Positions 20,237 to 29,384 of a DNA stretch of 64,000 nucleotides are shown in pieces. The translations under genes and the position numbers were made by a program. The notes beneath the pieces are model-generated. The model did no database searches, was not told where the DNA came from, and was given only the letters and a program-made list of their open reading frames with translations. Within the stretch, counting starts at the first letter, position 1; each line of letters begins with the position of its first letter. The DNA lies in assembly GCF_000013605.1 (NCBI RefSeq), contig NC_007908.1:2914001-2978000 (forward strand). The letters run 5' to 3'. This DNA comes from Rhodoferax ferrireducens T118. GTDB taxonomy: Bacteria; Pseudomonadota; Gammaproteobacteria; Burkholderiales; Burkholderiaceae_C.

Positions 20237-20806
20237 ATGATGCTTAATTTCAGAACCAGGCAGCATCTCAGCGCCGGTCTTTGCGGCCGTCAGGTCGGCT
20301 TTACCTTGATTGAGTTACTGGTAACGATTGCCATTGCCACCCTGCTGATGATGGTCGCCGTGCCAAGTTTTGTCGCGTTTCAGCGCAACGCGCAACTGTC
20401 AGATGCCGTCAGCAATTTCGTTGCCGCCGCCAATGCCGCACGAGCCAATGCCATGAAGCTGGGGCTTAACACCTACGTGGTACCCAATAGCACAACAACG
20501 GGCTGGAGTTCAGGCTGGATGGTGTATGCCGATGCCAACTGGAATGAAGCGTATGACGCAGCCTCGGAAGAAGTGATACTGCGCCATGAGGCATTGAGTG
20601 CCGACATCACCGTGACAATTCCCTCTGGCAGCAGCCTGGCAGGATCAGACCCCTATCTGATGTTCAACGGCAGTGGCTACCCACGGTTGAAAACAGGCGC
20701 CTTTGGTGGTGCAACAATGACAATGAGCAACATCTCGCCACGCTCAAGTTCCATCATCATTGACCCTGCTGGCCGCGTGCGGTCTTGCAAGCCAGGATTA
20801 TGCTAA
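20237..20806 (+). CDS. fimT: GspH/FimT family pseudopilin
   Basis: Minor pseudopilin, 189 residues, with leader ending CGRQVG and helix FTLIELLVTIAIATLLMMVAVPSF. A C-terminal beta-rich GspH/FimT domain ends in DPAGRVRSCKPGLC, with a terminal cysteine pair. FimT proteins bind DNA during natural transformation in some bacteria, but function here is only inferred. The start is ambiguous: ATG 20237 and ATG 20240 follow the pilE stop, while the open frame reaches back to a TTG at 20207. It closes the pilus cluster. Confidence 0.83.
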   Translation: MMLNFRTRQHLSAGLCGRQVGFTLIELLVTIAIATLLMMVAVPSFVAFQRNAQLSDAVSNFVAAANAARANAMKLGLNTYVVPNSTTTGWSSGWMVYADANWNEAYDAASEEVILRHEALSADITVTIPSGSSLAGSDPYLMFNGSGYPRLKTGAFGGATMTMSNISPRSSSIIIDPAGRVRSCKPGLC

Positions 20807-20842
20807 CTCTGACTTTTTTTCAGACTCTTCCCCCTTCCTGAC

Positions 20843-21976
20843 GTGACAACAAGCCTGCCGCAACCCATGCGCGACGCGCTCAACCTGGCCTGCGCGGCAT
20901 TGCTCGTTGCCCCACCCAATCCGAGGGTAGGCTGCGTCATGACGGACTGCCGCGAAAACACGCTTGGGCAAGGACACACCCAGCGCACTGGTGGTGCGCA
21001 CGCCGAAATCGTGGCCCTGCGCGACGCAAAGGCTCGGGGTAATTCGGTTGTCGGCGCCACCGCCTACGTCACCCTGGAGCCCTGCTCCCACCACGGACGC
21101 ACCGGCCCGTGCTGCGACGCGCTCATTGCAGCAGGCATCAAAAAAGTAGTGGCATCCATCGCCGACCCTAATCCGCTGGTCTCAGGCCAAGGCTTCGAAC
21201 GCCTGCGCGCAGCGGGGGTGGAGGTCGAAGTGATGCCTGCTGACGACCCGCTGGCGATTGCGTCGCGTGAACTCAACATCGGCTTTTTCAGCCGCATGAT
21301 CCGCAAGACACCCTGGGTGCGCCTGAAGATGGCGGCCTCGCTGGATGGCAAATCTGCGCTGGAAAATGGCGTCAGCCAGTGGATTACGTCGGAGGCTGCG
21401 CGTACGGACGGTCATGCCTGGCGCGCCCGCGCCTGCGCCGTACTCACCGGCATCGGCACCGTGCTCACGGACAACCCGCGCCTGGATGTGCGGCTGGTCG
21501 ACACGCCACGCCAACCTCATCTGGTGATCGTGGACAGCCGCCTTGAGACGCCACTGGATGCAGCGCTTTTTACGCCGGGCCGCGTCATCTACCTCTACGC
21601 TGCCGTCCAAAACGAAGCAAAAAAAGCAGCGTTGGAAACGCGTGGCGCCACGGTCATCTACGCGCCCGGACTCGAACCCGCAACGCGGAACAAGGTAGAC
21701 CTCGCTGCCATGCTGCGTGACTTGGCGGCGCGTGAAATCAATGAGTTGCATGTGGAGGCCGGCCACAAGCTCAACGGCTCATTCATTCGGGAAGGTCTGG
21801 TGGATGAATATTTGGTCTACCTCGCACCCATGCTGATTGGGCTTGGCAGTGGCATGGCCAACTTTGGCCCCATCACGCAACTCGAAGATGCAGTGAACCT
21901 GCGCTTTCACAGCATCGAGCCGGTCGGTGATGACCTGCGTATTCTTGCCAGACCGCCCGGCCGCGAAACGTTTTGA
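20843..21976 (+). CDS. ribD: Bifunctional riboflavin deaminase/reductase RibD
   Basis: Performs deamination and then reduction of the ribosylamino-pyrimidine in riboflavin synthesis, 377 residues. The deaminase domain shows the zinc motif HAE (GGAHAEIVAL) and PCSHHGRTGPCCDA. The reductase domain begins near PWVRLKMAASLDGKSAL and includes ITSEAARTDGHAWRA. GTG 20843 is the likely start; the next in-frame ATG (20867) would cut off the first helix. It heads a riboflavin gene group but is separated from ribE by a 222-base gap with two repeats. Confidence 0.95.
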   Translation: MTTSLPQPMRDALNLACAALLVAPPNPRVGCVMTDCRENTLGQGHTQRTGGAHAEIVALRDAKARGNSVVGATAYVTLEPCSHHGRTGPCCDALIAAGIKKVVASIADPNPLVSGQGFERLRAAGVEVEVMPADDPLAIASRELNIGFFSRMIRKTPWVRLKMAASLDGKSALENGVSQWITSEAARTDGHAWRARACAVLTGIGTVLTDNPRLDVRLVDTPRQPHLVIVDSRLETPLDAALFTPGRVIYLYAAVQNEAKKAALETRGATVIYAPGLEPATRNKVDLAAMLRDLAAREINELHVEAGHKLNGSFIREGLVDEYLVYLAPMLIGLGSGMANFGPITQLEDAVNLRFHSIEPVGDDLRILARPPGRETF

Positions 21977-21994
21977 ATCGCTGAAAGAACCCTT

Positions 21995-22045
21995 TAGCTA
22001 TCAATTAGATAGCTACATAAGAAGGTATGACGGGGGCTAGAGCCC
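21995..22045 (+). repeat. Dispersed 48-bp repeat, intergenic copy (ribD-ribE)
   Basis: TAGCTATC at 21995-22002 and GATAGCTA at 22008-22015 form a perfect eight-base hairpin. Fifteen bases after AGCT comes ACGGGGGCTAGAGCC (22030-22044), whose GGGC-TAGA-GCCC can fold as a second small hairpin. This is one of the two best-preserved copies. Confidence 0.85.
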
Positions 22046-22063
22046 TAGAAAGCTTAAATCATT

Positions 22064-22140
22064 GGGTTTGGCGTGGATTGCCGCGCTACGGCCGCAACGA
22101 CGAATAAGGCAGCGCGGCAGCCGCAAGCCACCGCAAACCC
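22064..22140. repeat. Long imperfect palindrome (REP-like)
   Basis: A perfect inner stem TGCCGCGCT (22079-22087) with AGCGCGGCA (22111-22119) is flanked by an outer imperfect stem, GGGTTTG..GTGG (22064-22076) with CCACC-GCAAACCC (22128-22140). The GGATTGCCGCGCT core resembles widespread intergenic palindromes of proteobacteria. It lies in the ribE leader. It does not match the FMN riboswitch consensus. Confidence 0.7.
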
Positions 22141-22198
22141 ACCGTAAATGACAGAACGCCTTTCAGAAATACAACTCTTTCCCTGCGAAAATACGCCT

Positions 22199-22843
22199 AT
22201 GTTTACTGGAATCATCACCGGCGTGGGGCGCATCGCCGCCGTTCACGCCCTCGGCAGCTCTTCAAGCCACGGCAAGCGCCTCTCCATCGAGTGCCCGCCC
22301 GCTTTCCTCGACGATGTCGGTTTGGGCGACAGCATCGCGCTCAATGGCGCCTGCATGACGGTGACCGCGTTGGATGTTGCGGGGCAGCAGTTCTGCGTCG
22401 ACATTTCAGCCGAATCACTCGACAAGACCGCCGGATTGAACGCGATGGGCACCATCAACCTGGAGAAAGCCCTGCGTGCCAACGACCGCCTGGGTGGTCA
22501 CATGGTGTCGGGCCATGTTGATGGCATCGGGACCGTCACTCATTTTTCCCAGGTGGGTGAAAGTTGGCAGTTGCGGGTTTTGGCCCCCAAAGCGCTGGCC
22601 AAATACCTCGCCTACAAAGGGTCGATCACGGTCAACGGCGTCAGCCTCACCGTCAACCGCGTCCAGGATACTGAAGACGGCTGCGAGATGAGCATTAACC
22701 TGATACCGCACACAGTTCAGAATACGGCGCTTAATACGCTGCAAACCGGTTCCCTGGTCAACCTTGAAATTGATTTGATCGCGCGTTATGTTGAACGCAT
22801 GCTCAACGCGGACCCGCAGCACACCCATCTGGCTGCGCCTTAA
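22199..22843 (+). CDS. ribE: Riboflavin synthase (alpha subunit)
   Basis: Dismutates two 6,7-dimethyl-8-ribityllumazine molecules to riboflavin, 214 residues. It shows the canonical N-terminus MFTGIITGVGRI and two lumazine-binding repeats: the first contains SIALNGACMTVTAL and the second SITVNGVSLTVNRV. The ATG at 22199 is chosen because MFTGII is the near-invariant start; the frame is open to 22148. It is also called ribC in some bacteria. Followed closely by the ribB-type gene, ribH and nusB. Confidence 0.95.
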   Translation: MFTGIITGVGRIAAVHALGSSSSHGKRLSIECPPAFLDDVGLGDSIALNGACMTVTALDVAGQQFCVDISAESLDKTAGLNAMGTINLEKALRANDRLGGHMVSGHVDGIGTVTHFSQVGESWQLRVLAPKALAKYLAYKGSITVNGVSLTVNRVQDTEDGCEMSINLIPHTVQNTALNTLQTGSLVNLEIDLIARYVERMLNADPQHTHLAAP

Positions 22844-22884
22844 CGCGTCAGCCACCCAGCTCCTACCTTCACATTTAGCCACCC

Positions 22885-24024
22885 ATGAAAGACCGCCGCA
22901 TGACCGCCCCCATCCCCGTAACCATTTCCCCGGTTGAAGACATCGTGGCCGACATGCGCGCTGGCCGCATGGTGATTCTGGTCGATGAAGAAGACCGCGA
23001 AAACGAAGGCGACCTGGTGCTGGCCGCTGACCACGTCAGCGCCGACGCCATCAACTTCATGGCCCGATTCGGCCGCGGCCTGATTTGCTTGACCCTCACC
23101 CGGGGCTTGTGTGAACGCCTGCAACTGCCGCCCATGACCGCGCGCAACGGCGACAAAAAAGGCACCGCCTTTACCGTGTCGATTGAAGCCGCTGAAGGCG
23201 TCACCACGGGCATTTCGGCTGCCGACCGCGCCCGCACCGTGCAAGCGGCGGTGGCCAAAAATTCTCACCCCGACGACCTGGTGCAACCCGGCCATATCTT
23301 TCCCCTGCAAGCGGTTGAAGGCGGTGTTTTGATGCGCGCCGGCCACACCGAAGCCGGTTGCGACTTGGCCGACATGGCAGGCTGCACCCCCGCCGCCGTG
23401 ATCTGCGAGATCATGAAGGACGACGGCACCATGGCCCGCCTGCCCGACCTGCAACTGTTTGCCGCCGAGCATGGCCTCAAGATTGGCACCATCGCTGACC
23501 TGATCGCGCACCGCAGCCGGGTCGAGTCGCTGGTTGAAAAATTGGGTTCCCGCCCGATCAACACCGCTTTCGGTGATTTCACCCTTCACGCTTTCAAAGA
23601 CAAGACCGCCCACGCCGTCCATCTGGCGCTGGTCAAAGGTCAGTGGGCCGCAGGCGACACGGTGTTGGTCCGCGTGCATGAGCCGCTGTCGGTGCTGGAC
23701 GCGCTGGAGGTCGGTCGCGCCATGCACTCCTGGAGTCTCGATGCCGCCCTGGCCCGCATCGCCTCGGAGGGCAGTGGCGTGGTGGTGCTGCTCAATTGCG
23801 GCGAAAGCGCCAAGCAACTGATGGCCCAGTTTGACGGCACCGCCCGTGCCAGCCACGGCCCGGAGCGCGGCCGCATGGATTTGCGCAGCTACGGCATTGG
23901 CGCCCAGATCCTGCGCGAATGCGGCGTGCACAAAATGCAGCTCATGGGCAACCCGCGCCGCATGCCCAGCATGACCGGCTATGGCCTGGAGATTGTTGGA
24001 TATCTTGGAAAAACAAATGCTTGA
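22885..24024 (+). CDS. ribBX: 3,4-dihydroxy-2-butanone 4-phosphate synthase with degenerate GTP cyclohydrolase II domain
   Basis: The N-terminal half (to about residue 215) is a full DHBP synthase, with [16 protein letters not shown] and [16 protein letters not shown], which makes the four-carbon unit of riboflavin. The C-terminal half resembles GTP cyclohydrolase II but lacks its zinc cysteines: where the enzyme has the Cys-rich SLRCDCG region this one reads [19 protein letters not shown], and the QEGRGIGL catalytic motif is replaced by NCGESAKQL. Such proteins have been named RibBX. A separate functional RibA must therefore exist elsewhere. Start ATG 22885; ATG 22900 is equally possible. 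Confidence 0.92.
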   Translation: MKDRRMTAPIPVTISPVEDIVADMRAGRMVILVDEEDRENEGDLVLAADHVSADAINFMARFGRGLICLTLTRGLCERLQLPPMTARNGDKKGTAFTVSIEAAEGVTTGISAADRARTVQAAVAKNSHPDDLVQPGHIFPLQAVEGGVLMRAGHTEAGCDLADMAGCTPAAVICEIMKDDGTMARLPDLQLFAAEHGLKIGTIADLIAHRSRVESLVEKLGSRPINTAFGDFTLHAFKDKTAHAVHLALVKGQWAAGDTVLVRVHEPLSVLDALEVGRAMHSWSLDAALARIASEGSGVVVLLNCGESAKQLMAQFDGTARASHGPERGRMDLRSYGIGAQILRECGVHKMQLMGNPRRMPSMTGYGLEIVGYLGKTNA

Positions 24025-24490
24025 CGCGAACCAAGGAACACTGGCCGCCAGTGACAGCCGCCTGAACGGCAAAAAATTGCGCATTGGCATTGTTCAAGCG
24101 CGTTTCAACGAACCCATTACCAACACCCTGGCGCAGGCCTGCAAGGCCGAGCTGCTGGCGCTGGGCGTGGCTGAGAAACACATTGACCTGGTTCAAGTTC
24201 CCGGCGCGCTGGAGGTGCCGGTGGCCTTGTTGGCGCTGGCCGAAAAATTGGAATACGACGCGCTGGTGGCCGTCGGCTGCATCATTCGCGGCGAAACCTA
24301 TCATTTTGAGTTGGTCGCCAATGAGTCCGGCGCCGGTGTGAGCCGGGTTGCACTTGATTACCAAATACCCATCGCCAACGCCATCCTGACGACCGAAAAT
24401 CTGGCGCAGGCCATCGCCCGCCAAACAGAAAAGGGGCGCGACGCCGCCCGCGTTGCCGTTGAAATGGCCAATCTACTAAGTGACATCTAA
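24017..24490 (+). CDS. ribH: 6,7-dimethyl-8-ribityllumazine synthase
   Basis: Penultimate enzyme of riboflavin synthesis, 157 residues; family members form pentamers or 60-mers. Visible are the N-terminal [43 protein letters not shown] with the catalytic His, and the C-terminal [20 protein letters not shown] 24017 overlaps the end of the ribB-type gene by eight bases; the frame upstream of it is out of place with the family N-terminus. Its stop overlaps the nusB ATG, so translation is coupled. Confidence 0.96.
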   Translation: MLDANQGTLAASDSRLNGKKLRIGIVQARFNEPITNTLAQACKAELLALGVAEKHIDLVQVPGALEVPVALLALAEKLEYDALVAVGCIIRGETYHFELVANESGAGVSRVALDYQIPIANAILTTENLAQAIARQTEKGRDAARVAVEMANLLSDI

Positions 24491-25023
24491 TGACTGAGCA
24501 GCCCACCAAACCCACGGGAAGCCGCCCGCCCCGCCAGCCCCGCACCGGCTTGACCAGTACCGGCGCACGCAAGGCCGGCAGCAAGTCGGACCGTTCGCGC
24601 GCCCGCGAATTTGCCCTGCAGGCGCTGTACCAGAGCCTGGTCGGCAAAAACACGGTGAGCGACATCGACGCATTCACCCGCGACCTGGCCGGGTTTTCCA
24701 AAGCCGACTCGCTGCACTTCGATACGCTGCTGCAAGGCTGCACCGAACAGGCAGCGGCGTTGGACGCCCTGTTGTTGCCGTTGCTGGACCGCAAGTTTGC
24801 GGAGATTTCGCCCATTGAACACAGCATCATGTGGATTGGGGCTTTTGAGCTCCAGCACTGTCTGGACGTGCCGTGGCGCGTCGTGCTCAATGAATGCGTT
24901 GAGCTGGCCAAAGAATTTGGCGGTACCGACGGGCACAAGTATGTCAACGCCGTGCTCAACAGCCTGGCACCAAGCCTGCGTGCGGCCGAAGTAAATGCCG
25001 ACCGGGGAAAAACCCGCGCATGA
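24490..25023 (+). CDS. nusB: Transcription antitermination factor NusB
   Basis: RNA-binding factor that with NusE/S10 supports antitermination on rRNA operons. The 177 residues include an N-terminal basic, disordered extension ([20 protein letters not shown]) longer than in E. coli, then the all-helical NusB fold: [32 protein letters not shown] central helices and [22 protein letters not shown] 24490 shares its A with the ribH stop (TAATG). The ribH-nusB pairing is classic. Confidence 0.94.
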   Translation: MTEQPTKPTGSRPPRQPRTGLTSTGARKAGSKSDRSRAREFALQALYQSLVGKNTVSDIDAFTRDLAGFSKADSLHFDTLLQGCTEQAAALDALLLPLLDRKFAEISPIEHSIMWIGAFELQHCLDVPWRVVLNECVELAKEFGGTDGHKYVNAVLNSLAPSLRAAEVNADRGKTRA

Positions 25024-26213
25024 GAATCTCTGATCGCGCGCAGCGCATCGAGCCCTTTTATGTGATGGAGGTCGCCAAAGCGGCGTCAGCACTGGCCTTC
25101 GACGTCGCGCGCAGCGCCTCACCCATGATCTTTCTGAACATTGGCGAGCCCGACTTTACCGCGCCACCTTTGGTGCAAGAAGCGGCTTGCCGGTGCGTGC
25201 GCGACGGCTTGACGCACTACACACAGGCCACCGGCATGAGTCCGTTGCGCGAACGCATCAGCGACTGGTATCTCAGCCGCTTCAATGTCCAGGTGCCAGC
25301 CAGCCGCATTGTGATCACCGCCGGCGCCTCGGCGGCCTTGCAGCTGGCCTGTCTGGCCCTGATCGAATCGGGCGACGAGATCATCATGCCCGACCCCAGC
25401 TACCCGTGCAACCGGCACTTTGTGTCAGCCGCCGACGGCAGCGCCGTGCTGCTTCCCACCACGGCGGCCGAGCGCTTTCAGCTCAGCGCCGACAAGGTGC
25501 AAGCCGCCTGGGGACCAAAAACACATGGCGTTTTGCTGGCCTCGCCCTCCAACCCCACCGGCACCTCCATTGCGCCGGATGAACTGCGCCGCATTCACCA
25601 GGTAGTGAGCAACAAGGGCGGCATCACGCTGGTCGATGAGATCTACCTCGGCCTGAGCTTTGACGCGCAGTATGGGCAAACGGCGCTGGCGCTTGATGAC
25701 AACATCATCAGCATCAACAGTTTCAGCAAATACTTCAACATGACCGGCTGGCGGCTGGGCTGGTTGGTGGTGCCGGAGCCCTTGGTGCCGGTGATTGAGC
25801 GTCTGGCGCAAAACCTGTTCATCTGCCCCAGCACCATCTCCCAATACGCCGCCCTGGCCTGCTTTGAGTCAAGCAGTCTGCTTGAGTACGAGCGCCGCCG
25901 CGCCGAGTTCAAGGCCCGACGTGATTACTTCATACCGGAGCTCAACGCCCTCGGGCTCACCGTGCCGGTCATGCCCGATGGCGCCTTTTACGCCTGGGCC
26001 GATTGCTCTGCCGCCTGTCGGGCCAAGGGCCTCAAAGACAGCTGGGACTTGTCGTTTGACCTCATGCAGCAGGCCCATGTCGCCGTCACGCCCGGGCGCG
26101 ACTTCGGTACGGCTGACGCCCACAATTTCATCCGCTTTTCTACGGCCAGTTCGATGCCGCAGCTGCATGAAGCCATCCAACGATTAAAAGCCTATCTGGA
26201 ACCCCTGAAATGA
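25020..26213 (+). CDS. PLP-dependent aminotransferase (class I/II)
   Basis: Fold-type I aminotransferase, 397 residues. The substrate-binding [12 protein letters not shown], the cofactor-binding [16 protein letters not shown], and the PLP lysine in [16 protein letters not shown] are all present, with the C-terminal arginine in [11 protein letters not shown]. It overlaps nusB by four bases and is overlapped by tolQ, so it may be transcribed through the rib-nus-tol array. Members act on aspartate, alanine or aromatic amino acids; specificity cannot be told from sequence. Confidence 0.88.
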   Translation: MRISDRAQRIEPFYVMEVAKAASALAFDVARSASPMIFLNIGEPDFTAPPLVQEAACRCVRDGLTHYTQATGMSPLRERISDWYLSRFNVQVPASRIVITAGASAALQLACLALIESGDEIIMPDPSYPCNRHFVSAADGSAVLLPTTAAERFQLSADKVQAAWGPKTHGVLLASPSNPTGTSIAPDELRRIHQVVSNKGGITLVDEIYLGLSFDAQYGQTALALDDNIISINSFSKYFNMTGWRLGWLVVPEPLVPVIERLAQNLFICPSTISQYAALACFESSSLLEYERRRAEFKARRDYFIPELNALGLTVPVMPDGAFYAWADCSAACRAKGLKDSWDLSFDLMQQAHVAVTPGRDFGTADAHNFIRFSTASSMPQLHEAIQRLKAYLEPLK

Positions 26214-26902
26214 ACCAAGACCTGTCGATCCTGCGCCTGGTGCTCAATGCCAGCGTCGTTGTGCAACTGGTGATGCTGCTGCTGGTGGTGGTCTCCATGG
26301 CCAGCTGGGCCGCTATTTTTCGCAAGCTGTTTGCCCTGAAACGGGTGAAATTGCTCAACGACACCTTCGAGCGCGAGTTCTGGTCTGGCACCAGCCTTAA
26401 TGATCTGTTCTCTGCCGCCGCCCAAAACGCCCGCGACTCCGGCCCGTTGGAACGCATTTTTGCCAGCGGCATGCGTGAATACCAAAAACTGCGCGAGCGT
26501 CACATCACCGACGCCAGCACCCTGATGGACGGCGCCCGCCGCGCCATGCGCGCGAGCTACCAGCGCGAGCTCGATGTGGTGGAGGCCAACCTCTCGTTCC
26601 TGGCCTCGGTCGGCTCAGTCTCACCGTATCTCGGCTTGTTTGGCACCGTCTGGGGCATCATGCACGCCTTCACCGGGCTGGCATCCATGCAAACGGTGAC
26701 CCTCGCCACGGTGGCCCCGGGCATTGCCGAGGCACTGGTGGCCACTGCCATTGGCCTGTTTGCCGCCATTCCCGCCGTGGTGGCTTACAACCGCTTCGCC
26801 CACGACATTGACCGCATCGCGATCCGGCTGGAAACCTTCATTGAAGAGTTCTCCAACATCCTGCAGCGCAACGTCAGCGCCCAGTCGGCCTCCGGCCACT
26901 GA
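26210..26902 (+). CDS. tolQ: Tol-Pal system proton channel subunit TolQ
   Basis: Inner membrane subunit that with TolR uses the proton gradient to power outer membrane constriction at division. The 230 residues hold three membrane helices: the first near residues 15-35 (VVQLVMLLLVVVSMASWAAIF cut by one), and two at the C-terminal half (SVGSVSPYLGLFGTVWGI and IAEALVATAIGLFAAIPAVVAY). ATG 26210 overlaps the aminotransferase stop. tolR follows after 13 bases with an AAGGAG site. Confidence 0.94.
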   Translation: MNQDLSILRLVLNASVVVQLVMLLLVVVSMASWAAIFRKLFALKRVKLLNDTFEREFWSGTSLNDLFSAAAQNARDSGPLERIFASGMREYQKLRERHITDASTLMDGARRAMRASYQRELDVVEANLSFLASVGSVSPYLGLFGTVWGIMHAFTGLASMQTVTLATVAPGIAEALVATAIGLFAAIPAVVAYNRFAHDIDRIAIRLETFIEEFSNILQRNVSAQSASGH

Positions 26903-26915
26903 AAGGAGCACCAGC

Positions 26916-27335
<420 letters not shown>

Positions 27336-27344
27336 GGTAGAGGC

Positions 27345-28298
27345 GTGCACGCGGCCACTGATCGTCTTGAGTTTGCGCCACCTCCCACGCCGGGCCTGCT
27401 GCGCTCACTGGCCTTGGCTGTGCTGGCGCACGCGTTTTTGCTGGCCGCCCTGACCTGGGGCGTGCACTGGAAGCGCGACGCCATCAGCGTGACCGCCGAG
27501 GCTGAGTTGTGGTCGGCCGTGCCGCAAGCAGCGGCGCCGAAGCTGGTCGAAGTGCCTATAGAACCCACAGCCACACCAGTCACACCGAAACCACCAGTCG
27601 TCACGCCTGCACCCCCGACTCCACCCTCTCCGGTGCCGCAGGTTCAACCCAGCCCGCCCGACCCCAACATCGCCCTTGAGCGCGAGAAATTGCGGGAAAA
27701 AAAGGAACTGGAACTCAAAAAACAACAAGCACTGGACAAACAGCGCCTGGAAAAGCAGCGCCTTGACCAACTGAAGCGGGAAGAACTCAAGCAAGAAAAG
27801 CTGCAGCTTGAGAAAAAGCGCTTGCAAGACAAACGCGAAAGCGACAAAAAAGCCGCTGAAGACAAGAAAAAAGCAGCCCAAGAGGCCCAGCGCAAGGAAA
27901 CTATCCAAGCGCAAGAGGACGCCAGAAAACTGGCTGCCCAGCGCAAAGCCAATATCGAACGCATGACCGGCCTGGCAGGCGCCAGCGGCGGGCCCACGGC
28001 CAGGGGCACGCAACTGCAATCCAGCGGCCCGTCCGCCAGCTACGCCGGACGCATTCGCGCCCGCATCAAACCCAACATCGTGTTCGCCGACGACATCGGC
28101 GGCAACCCAGCTGCGGAAGTTGAAGTTCGTACCTCACCGGACGGCACCATCATCAGCCGCAAACTCACCAAATCCAGCGGCGTCAAATCATGGGATGAAG
28201 CCGTCCTGCGCGCCATCGATAAAACCGAGGTACTGCCGCGTGATGTCGACGGCCGCGTCATCAGCCCATTAACCATCAGCTTCACCCCAAAAGACTAA
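27345..28298 (+). CDS. tolA: Cell envelope protein TolA
   Basis: Links the TolQR motor to the outer membrane partners TolB and Pal. The 317 residues show an N-terminal anchor (LLRSLALAVLAHAFLLAALTW), a Pro-rich stretch, a long Lys/Glu/Gln-rich helix (about residues 105-215), and a C-terminal TonB-like domain (YAGRIRARIKPNIVF and GTIISRKLTKSSG). GTG 27345 preceded by GAGGTAGAGG is the start. tolB and pal, which usually follow, are not in this window; a cis-prenyltransferase is next instead. Confidence 0.9.
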   Translation: MHAATDRLEFAPPPTPGLLRSLALAVLAHAFLLAALTWGVHWKRDAISVTAEAELWSAVPQAAAPKLVEVPIEPTATPVTPKPPVVTPAPPTPPSPVPQVQPSPPDPNIALEREKLREKKELELKKQQALDKQRLEKQRLDQLKREELKQEKLQLEKKRLQDKRESDKKAAEDKKKAAQEAQRKETIQAQEDARKLAAQRKANIERMTGLAGASGGPTARGTQLQSSGPSASYAGRIRARIKPNIVFADDIGGNPAAEVEVRTSPDGTIISRKLTKSSGVKSWDEAVLRAIDKTEVLPRDVDGRVISPLTISFTPKD

Positions 28299-28395
28299 AA
28301 CAAAGCGTCAAGTACACTTACAAAACCTAAAAATCAGTTAAAACTTGTCAAGGGAGCGGCCCATTGCGCCGCCCTCAGCAACAGGGCCTTGCTTA

Positions 28396-29124
28396 GTGTC
28401 AATCGAACCATCATCAGCCAGCAGTCCCGTACCGCAACATATTGCCGTCATCATGGATGGCAATCGGCGTTGGGCCAAGCAACACGGTTTACCCGTGGCG
28501 CTGGGCCATGCCAATGGCGCCCGCCAAGTGCGCAGAATTGTGCAAGCCTGCGCCGAGCGTGGCGTGCGCTACCTCACCCTGTTTGCCTTCAGCACCGAAA
28601 ACTGGCGTCGCCCGCAGGACGAAGTCTCCAGCCTGATGGGCTTGATGACGCTCTACCTGCAAAAAGAAGTCAAGAACATGAGCGCCAAAGGCGTGCGCCT
28701 GAAGATCGTGGGCGACATCTCGGGCTTTAGTGCGCGCATTCAAGAGCTGATCCTTCAAGCGCAAGAAAAAACCGCCCACAACGACACCATCACCCTCACT
28801 ATCGCCGCTAACTACGGCGGCCGCTGGGACATGGTCGAAGCCGTCAAGTCGTGGCAAACAGCGCACCCTGGCGAGTCTGTCAATGGGATCGATGAAGCGG
28901 CCCTGAGCGAGCACCTCGGTCTGTCCTATGCGCCCGACCCTGATTTACTCATTCGCACCGGCGGCGAGTCGCGCATCAGCAACTTCATGCTGTGGCAACT
29001 GGCCTACACCGAGCTCTTTTTCACCGACGCATTGTGGCCCAGCTTCACCCCCGACGAACTTGACCGCGCCCTTACCTGGTACGGCACACGCGAGCGCCGC
29101 TTTGGCGGTAGCACCAAAACCTGA
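28396..29124 (+). CDS. uppS: Cis-prenyltransferase (undecaprenyl diphosphate synthase family)
   Basis: Adds isopentenyl units to farnesyl diphosphate to make the polyprenyl carrier for cell wall and polysaccharide synthesis. Hallmarks are [12 protein letters not shown] with the catalytic Asp, [12 protein letters not shown], and [21 protein letters not shown] take the GTG at 28396 (242 residues); the open frame begins at TTG 28345. The housekeeping uppS normally lies with frr and cdsA. This copy stands between tolA and a polysaccharide export gene, so it may be a second enzyme, or the only one moved; the window cannot tell. Confidence 0.88.
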   Translation: MSIEPSSASSPVPQHIAVIMDGNRRWAKQHGLPVALGHANGARQVRRIVQACAERGVRYLTLFAFSTENWRRPQDEVSSLMGLMTLYLQKEVKNMSAKGVRLKIVGDISGFSARIQELILQAQEKTAHNDTITLTIAANYGGRWDMVEAVKSWQTAHPGESVNGIDEAALSEHLGLSYAPDPDLLIRTGGESRISNFMLWQLAYTELFFTDALWPSFTPDELDRALTWYGTRERRFGGSTKT

Positions 29125-29384
29125 TCGGGCACAAACCACGATCAGTTCGGGTTTATGTATCAAATCAGCCTCCAGCCTCCGTTGAACAAGAGAAATGCGC
29201 TATTTAAAACATAGCGTTTATAGGCCGGCTGTCTGTCCTTGCAGGGTGGATTTCAGCCCAATTGGCCGACTGAATTCAGGATCGACCAGACACAAAGCCA
29301 AGCAGGCCAATAATGCAATAGGCTACACTGCCCCGCTTCGAGCGGCTGAGTCAACTAGCCAACACCTTCCAGAGAATCCAGTCA
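29125..29384. other. Intergenic region before the polysaccharide block
   Basis: About 260 bases between the prenyltransferase and the export gene. I see no gene, no convincing promoter and no strong hairpin; short AT-rich stretches occur near 29195-29215. A promoter for the polysaccharide block is expected here on position alone. Confidence 0.4.

Noticed and set aside
22046..22198. FMN riboswitch before ribE
   Set aside because: The conserved FMN aptamer blocks are absent; the hairpin there is a different palindrome.
26300..26350. Repeat-like GCTATTTTTCGCAAGCT in tolQ
   Set aside because: Spacing to the following ACGGG is 12, not 15, and the residues are the normal TolQ sequence.
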